Shown piece after piece: positions 58,794-64,000 of a stretch of 64,000 nucleotides of DNA (the first letter of the stretch is position 1; each line of letters starts with the position of its first letter). Under the pieces are notes generated by a model, which had not been told where the DNA came from, made no database searches, and saw nothing but the letters and a program-made list of their open reading frames with translations. A program made the position numbers and the translations under genes. This DNA is from Bryum argenteum (lineage: Eukaryota; Streptophyta; Bryopsida; Bryales; Bryaceae), in assembly GCA_037043015.1 (NCBI GenBank), contig CM073322.1, positions 27,556,364 to 27,620,363 on the forward strand. The letters run 5' to 3'.

Positions 58794-60503
58794 TGTCAGC
58801 ATAAGTACCTGCAAATACAAACCGAGCTTCTAAGTGAACCGGACTGCTACAAACACATCGTCAATTAACCATCCGGTATCTCAAGTGCGAGAAAAAAGGT
58901 TCTACGACCTACGTCGACAACCGACTGTCCATCTCAAGATCCTTACTGCGCTCACTTCTGTTCTAACATGTTCTATGTCGTGCAGCGGATGGGCTTGCGA
59001 ATACACACCTCTCTCAAATTTCGCTTAACTAAGTACACGAGAAATGTGATGAAGTCCAGTACAAAATCGAGCACAACAAGTAATGCTGGATTCCCAACAT
59101 AAACAATGCAGACTAGTGAGTCCCGCAAATCGTGCTGACTGTAATCCAGAGTCAAGTTTTCAGCCTTGACCAGATAATGAGAGCAGCGACAACCGCTCCA
59201 TTATACTGAAAGCCGGCACATGCTATTGACCTGCCTTTGGTACGCCATATGTGCGACATTGACATGTCGGAGATGAGCATAGGAGAGGTGGCTGTCACCT
59301 CGGTGCATGCTTCGAGGGCGACTGACAGGAATGTGGCTGACAGCTACCTTACCATAGCATTTATTCTTGAGTACCATAAATAATTCCTTACGTCGATCTT
59401 CCCATCTTATGCATGTACATCAGATTTCTACCTCTATTTTTTAGATTATTCTCCCCAAACAATACTCGTTCACATTTCAATAGATTCTGAGGTGACAATG
59501 AATCTTCTCGACAATTCAGCTATTTCTATCTACGTCCGATTGCTTACATGGATCAAGCCGACTTGTTGTAAGCCGACGATACGGACTCCATAACTTGCAT
59601 TCATTGCGGACCTGTCCACCGATCAAAATTCCAAGTAAACAAACTCGGAACTCAAATGAACATTCACAAATAGGCAGAAAGCAAAATATTTCACTTACCT
59701 TTGTCCAAATAGCCTCATCCCAGAACTCCACATAAAATTCACACATTCCCAATCTTACACCACAACCCACGCCCTCACTGTTCTTGATCATCGTTACACT
59801 ACCACATCCAACACTAGATACCAATTGCTAAATACGGCAAAACAAACACTTGGTTGTCTCCGTGTTCATATTTCAGTCTAGTGTCCTCTCCAAGAAAATA
59901 TGCCCTCAGTCAACGTATTGATGGCAGAAAGTAGCAGCAGCACACAATGTCGGAGATACACCTCCGGCAGCGTGGCCAATACAAGAGAGCACGCCTCGCA
60001 ACCCTAGACCCTAAACTAAAAAACTCGGCTGATTGATGACGTCAGCCCTAATTTGGTCCTTCCATTACAATTTCCAAATGACCTGAACTACTAGCCGGTG
60101 CCACGCGGTATTAAACAACGATCGGAGAGATCCGGCAGTCAATTGTAAATCAGCCAAATGAGGTTGTCAAATTACCGATTCAATTTGAAAGAGTTAGGAT
60201 TTTTTCCGACTCGTGATTTAAATATTACCTAAGTATCACATAAGTATCACCCAAGTATTATGTAGGTATCATACAAAATTACCGAATACTTTTATGAGAA
60301 AGGGGATAATAACTGTATTGTGTCAGAAACTTCCCGAACAGTGGTACTAAATTTCTGTATGCAACACTCTATTATCAAGATGATTTTGACCTCCATTTCC
60401 GCGGGTTTAGGACATTCCACGGTATTGCACACCACTTCTTTATCTTTTTTTTCAAAATTTGGATACACTTTGATGACTTCCAAATGTTAAAATAGTCATT
60501 AAA
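58794..60503. other. Right arm of element 2, no recognised gene
   Basis: AT-rich. A minus-strand frame at 59516-59824 (102 codons, cysteine-containing, no family recognised) and several shorter frames are open but show no supporting feature. A cluster of AAGTATCAC/AGTATCA words lies at about 60230-60280. This arm probably contains the upstream region of ADD gene 3. Confidence 0.45.
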
Positions 60504-60578
60504 AATCTGCTCAATGAGCAGAAAAGTCTGCTCACTGCTCATCGGTTTCTGCTCACTGCTCGCACAGCTGCAATCCTG
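60504..60578 (-). repeat. Right terminal inverted repeat of element 2
   Basis: Reads on the plus strand CTGCTCAATGAGCAG, CTGCTCACTGCTCAT, CTGCTCACTGCTCGCACAG and ends GCAATCCTG at 60578. Its reverse complement matches the left end (GTGCGAGC, GTGAGCAG words, CTCATTGAGCAGATTT). Confidence 0.85.
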
Positions 60579-60588
60579 GGAACAAGAC
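60579..60588 (+). repeat. Target-site duplication of element 2, right copy
   Basis: GGAACAAGAC, identical to 36173-36182. Counting one copy only, the reading frame passes from 36182 to 60589 with codons in register. Confidence 0.92.
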
Positions 60589-63500
60589 GTCCGGAAACTC
60601 GAGAACGAGTTCAACAAAGGTTACCGAGAAGGAGATCGGGTAATGTATGTATCTCCATTCGATAGGAAAGGGAGAGAAAAAAAGGTTGATGCAGTAGATG
60701 GTGTGTGGAAGAATCCGCTATGGAGAGCTGCAAATGAAGAGTTCGAGAAGACTTTGATGTCGGATCCTGATCTGCATGACCTCAGCGGCAAATACTTCTA
60801 CGTATATGAAGGTAACCACCGTCTGACGGCGTGGATGCGTCACATAGAGAGGTACCACCTGATGGATCCATCATGGTACATCTCAGTTGATTGCATCGTA
60901 CTCGATGGTCGCGGACAAAGCAATCTTCTCCTTGACGCGATGAATGACGTAAATTGGTAAGTACTTGAAAAAACTTTTCGACTTATCTGTATCCAATTCT
61001 TTGTAACCTCAATTTTAGGACTACCTTTCCGCTATACAGGTCTACCGAACATGACCACGTCGAAGACAGCTTGTGTGCGAAGCTGCAACGCATGCGGAAG
61101 TTCGGTAAGTTGAAACTTGAAGATTTCAAGGATCTCATTACTCCGGAGGATTACCAAATTTGCAAAAACGCAAAAGCAAAAAAAGAAACATGGTATCCTG
61201 TCACGGTGGACGTCTTCGTCAAGTTCTTATACGCGGTAAGACTTCTTATTTGGTTCTAAACACATTTCTCTTGTACTTTTTTTTGTACAATATCTTACAT
61301 CTACTTTTGTGCCATGTAGAGGAGATTAGCGAAAGCATCGGATCATGCCGAGGCTACTTACTACGCCACTACCCCTAAAGAAAAGCAATCAGGGCCTGGA
61401 GTTTGGACTGCCATGGATAATGCCATCAAAGCCGAAATCAAATCGATTCGTGACAAACAGTTCAACAAGATGATTGCTGTAGCCAGTAATAAACTTGGGA
61501 AAGTATTCCCAAAAGAGGTAAACAATCTTCTCTACTTACTTTCTACTATGACTCAATAATGTTATTGACTACTTAGGAAATTAACTACTTCGATTTGATG
61601 TATTTGCAGATCTATTCTCACTACAGCCAAAACCTGAAGCCCGATATGACAATCGAACGGTTGCACATGGTAGCCACCACCAATGTCCACTTCGATTTTA
61701 AAGGAAAGTGGCTCCAATGGTGGAATGCGCCAGATGATGTTCGTCGCTCTGTCCACTTCCCAGTAGAGCGCCCTATGAAGGATAAAACATTGCTTGCCTT
61801 CCTGCATCGCGCTTCGCTTTGGGCTCAGGTATATTTTGCTGTACTTCTATTTTTACTGTACTCTCGTTATCGCCTACCTACTTTTCCTAACGGTTTCTAC
61901 TTTACTGCAGTTACAACAATCCCTCGAAAATGAAATACAACAACTTGTGGAGGATGGCAAAATCCACATTCAGTGGTCGGATTCGGTACTAACGCCATCC
62001 GCGTATGTTGAATATTGGAGAGTGCTTTTATGGGAAAAGGCATTTGGCAACTACCTCGCTCAAAATGCCAGCTCGAAGTTCTTAAAAGGATCTGATATTC
62101 AGAAGATTCGTGGTGGCAAGGTTACTATTAAGCGGCTCTTATTCCGGTACGTATTCACTTAGCATTTATTTTTCCTACTCAATTTGCGAGTTAACGAAAT
62201 TTTTACTGAATACTACAGTTTGTTTCTGTCATTTGTTTTCATGAGTGTAGGTACTTGAAACAAGAGCTTCTTAGCAAAGGAGCCTTGGCTTCATGGTCCA
62301 TTCCTGTTGACTTCGAGGACGTAAACGTCTCAAATGATCCATCCAGCATCTTCTCCGAAGCCCAACAGAGACGGTTTTCCAACTCACAGTTGCTGACCGC
62401 TGGTTGGTTCCTTGAGTGCAATGATAACTTTGTGCACAAGGAAGAGAGACATCTGCTTCGCAACCTCAATTCAAACGCACCACGCGATGCACCTATGGAG
62501 ATCGGTGACGATGACGACGAAGACGTCTCCATTATACCAAGCGCACCTGTCTCGCCCTCCGAACCTCCTTCACCGGTTGCACAGCCCAGAACCCGAGCTA
62601 ACAGAAAGCGTCGCAACGGTGCTGCGGTGCCTGTAGTTGATCTTGAACAAGAACACGATGAAATCGCTCCACTCCATCAAGACATTGCAGGTCGAGAAGA
62701 AGCTGATTTGACTCAGGCTTCACATGGAGCGACCAACAATGCAGTACGACGCGGTCGACAATTGACTCAGGTTTCTGGAGGCGCTCTAACGAACGCGGAG
62801 TCCCCTCCTCAATCTTTCACAGTCGACCACAACTCCGGAAAGAAGTTTGCTTCACTCCCATTTCTTGAACCGAAGGTTGTTGGACAGTGCTTGTCCTCCG
62901 AGATTACCATTTCTCTTCCAATGTACTTGGAGAAAGGGGATATCGGAGCTTCTGTTCAGAAGGCAGCTCATGAAACAAAAGACTGGGACACGCAAGTCAT
63001 GGACATCATCAGCCACATCAGAAAGGTATAATGTCTTGAATCCTATATTAAATAATTTTATTTCTGAAACTTACATTGGAACACATCGCTTACAACGTGG
63101 CTAACTTATTGTGATTTTTAAAGATTGGGAAGGACAGGAAGTATCCATGTAAGGAGATGGGCACAAAACACCCGCATCCCGGCATTGATCTCATCTACGC
63201 AGACGTTCCCGAAAACTTACCCGTTCCTGACGTGTCGCCCGTCGAGATTCCTTCATGGAACAAGCGAGAGAAGAGCTACTTCGAGAGTGTGTTCTTCTTT
63301 GCTTTCTACAACTTGACAGACGAGGGTGCGATACTTGTAATGCATCCCAAGGACCGTCGAGTCGAGAAAGCTCTGGACGCCGAATCGAAGGCTTTTGATT
63401 TCCGAATGGTGCGAGATTGGTGGGGATACAATCCCATGCCAATGGCGTCAACGAACCCTCACGTGAAAACGGTATGGTCTTCATTCTACATTCAAATCAT

Positions 63501-64000
63501 TCTTTATGAAAATTTACAACGGTTTGGTAAATTCGTGTCATGGATCGAATTTTGCAGACTCACAACTTCCACATCAAGGTCTTTGTTCGGAAGTCTTTCG
63601 CCACCAGATTCTCTATAAGACAGGTTGCGAAAGAGTACGCAGGTGTGCCCATTCTTCCCGACGAGGAGGACCATGTCTTCAATTTTGCGAGCAATGACTC
63701 CATTCGGAAGAAGGAAGATGGTACTCCGTGGCGTGGCTCGCGAGAGAAGGATCCTTCCTTCATCCAGTGTTTTATTGACTCTCTCACAGACGAGCGGGGA
63801 ATCGTCTTTGACTGGAGCCCTAGTACAGGTTAGTTGTTGCTAATACGAACTGTCATTCAAAGTATTCAATATTGTAGTTCTGATGTTCGTTGCTGGTATG
63901 TAGGTGCTTCCGTGATTGCCTGCGCACGATCGAACCGCCATCTCATTGCTGTTGAAGCTGATGAAGAGATATTTGACGGTCTTTTATCGGCATACGTGGA
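60589..64000 (+). pseudogene. ParB/methyltransferase-like gene of element 1, 3' half, running off the window
   Basis: Continuation of the gene at 29631-36182 after element 2. Exons: to 60956, 61040-61235, 61320-61517, 61610-61828, 61911-62146, 62251-63025, 63124-63471, 63558-63828 and 63904 onward; phases agree wherever checked. It carries the ParB-like box YEGNHRLTAW (about 60805-60834), conserved middle helices (WYPVTVDVFVKFLYA, LHRASLWAQ), an acidic/basic disordered linker (62480-62800), the motif IV position IYADVPEN (DVPE at 63202-63213), KEDGTPWRGS, then VFDWSPSTG joined to ASV (motif I position) and LIAVEADEEIF. All these exons are open, so this half looks undamaged despite the split. 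Both copies lack canonical DPPY/SPPY. The C-terminus is beyond 64000. Confidence 0.82.

Larger units (their letters stand above)
36183..60578 (+). mobile_element. Element 2: complete 24.4-kb Mutator-like transposon carrying ADD and ParB/methyltransferase-like genes
   Basis: Bounded by a 10-bp direct repeat (GGAACAAGAC) and by related inverted ends: the left end has GTGCGAGCGGTGAGCGG, the right end in reverse complement has GTGCGAGCAGTGAGCAG, and both continue to CTCATTGAGCAGATTT. Contents from left: ADD genes 1 and 2 (plus), a decayed SWIM transposase (minus), a ParB/methyltransferase-like gene (plus, 46396-57770) and ADD gene 3 (minus). Omitting 36183-60588 restores an open exon in element 1 that aligns without gaps to the paralogue. 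The size and cargo are far beyond an ordinary Mutator-like element. Its own transposase is frameshifted, so present mobility would need help from another copy. Confidence 0.92.
23571..64000 (+). mobile_element. Element 1: giant Mutator-like transposon with methyltransferase-like cargo, right end outside window
   Basis: The left end is placed at 23571 because the sequence from there (ACGTTGCTACCGTGTGAGCG) aligns base by base with the left end of element 2 (ATGTGATTACGGTGCGAGCG) and is followed by the same GTGAGCGG tandem words. Genes inside: a SWIM-type transposase on the minus strand (25270-29112) and, head to head with it, a ParB/methyltransferase-like gene on the plus strand (from 29631). 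That gene is interrupted by element 2 (36183-60578) and resumes at 60589. The right terminal repeat is not reached by 64000. If 23571 is the true start, the target duplication should be TTGCTGGGAG (23561-23570) and should recur past the right end. Confidence 0.8.

Noticed and set aside
36183..60578. Element 2 as a Maverick/Polinton or virus insertion
   Set aside because: No DNA polymerase, packaging ATPase, capsid or retroviral-type integrase; ends, 10-bp duplication and transposase motifs fit Mutator-like elements.
1..64000. tRNA, rRNA or other RNA genes
   Set aside because: No cloverleaf with A/B boxes, rRNA core segment or other RNA landmark could be recognised by eye; a tRNAscan/Rfam run would be needed to exclude them.

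Overview
The window is repeat-dominated nuclear DNA of a plant-lineage (streptophyte) genome. This rests on a plant-type Ty3/Gypsy polyprotein, a CACTA (En/Spm) TNP2 transposase remnant, spliceosomal introns and long non-coding AT-rich stretches. No single-copy host gene is recognisable. The style (intron-rich giant DNA transposons, no angiosperm-like genes) would fit a bryophyte, lycophyte, fern or charophyte alga, but the species cannot be named from sequence alone.

Layout. (1) 1-11625: 3' part of a Ty3/Gypsy retrotransposon: protease, RT, RNase H and integrase with one in-frame TAG in RT, then two accessory ORFs (A, B), a ~1.07 kb LTR, a second diverged copy of ORF-B and a second LTR. (2) 11626-18100: AT-rich, without recognisable genes; dispersed AGACATC motifs, a 46-nt A run and foldback repeats. 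(3) 18119-20815: decayed CACTA TNP2 transposase. (4) 20880-23570: another diverged ORF-A/ORF-B pair, cut off at 23570. (5) 23571 to beyond the window end: element 1, a giant Mutator-like DNA transposon. (6) 36183-60578: element 2, a 24.4-kb member of the same family, inserted inside an exon of element 1.

The main discovery is this transposon family. Each element carries, head to head, a Mutator-like transposase (WRKY-GCM1/FLYWCH-type finger, DDE core with CxxH insert, C-terminal SWIM finger) and an intron-rich gene joining a ParB/sulfiredoxin-like domain (GNHRLxAW) to a C-terminal fold resembling bacterial beta-class DNA N4-cytosine/N6-adenine methyltransferases. Its catalytic motifs are unusual (DVPE or EYPD where DPPY/SPPY is expected). 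Element 2 also carries three small genes for ADD-type zinc fingers, the DNMT3/ATRX module that reads unmodified histone H3 tails. An ADD reader plus a DNA-methyltransferase-like protein mimics the DNMT3 layout, but is split over separate genes, uses a bacterial-type enzyme and travels on a transposon.

The nesting is well supported. GGAACAAGAC occurs at 36173-36182 and 60579-60588. Omitting everything between, with one repeat copy, restores an exon frame that aligns without gaps to the paralogue in element 2. The inferred order is ORF-A/B copy, then element 1, then element 2. Both transposases are frameshifted, while the methyltransferase-like gene of element 2 and the ADD genes are largely open. 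Long introns of both methyltransferase-like genes hold different GC-rich minisatellites. Exon ends were read by eye from GT/AG sites and phase; most are supported by frame agreement and may be off by a base or two.
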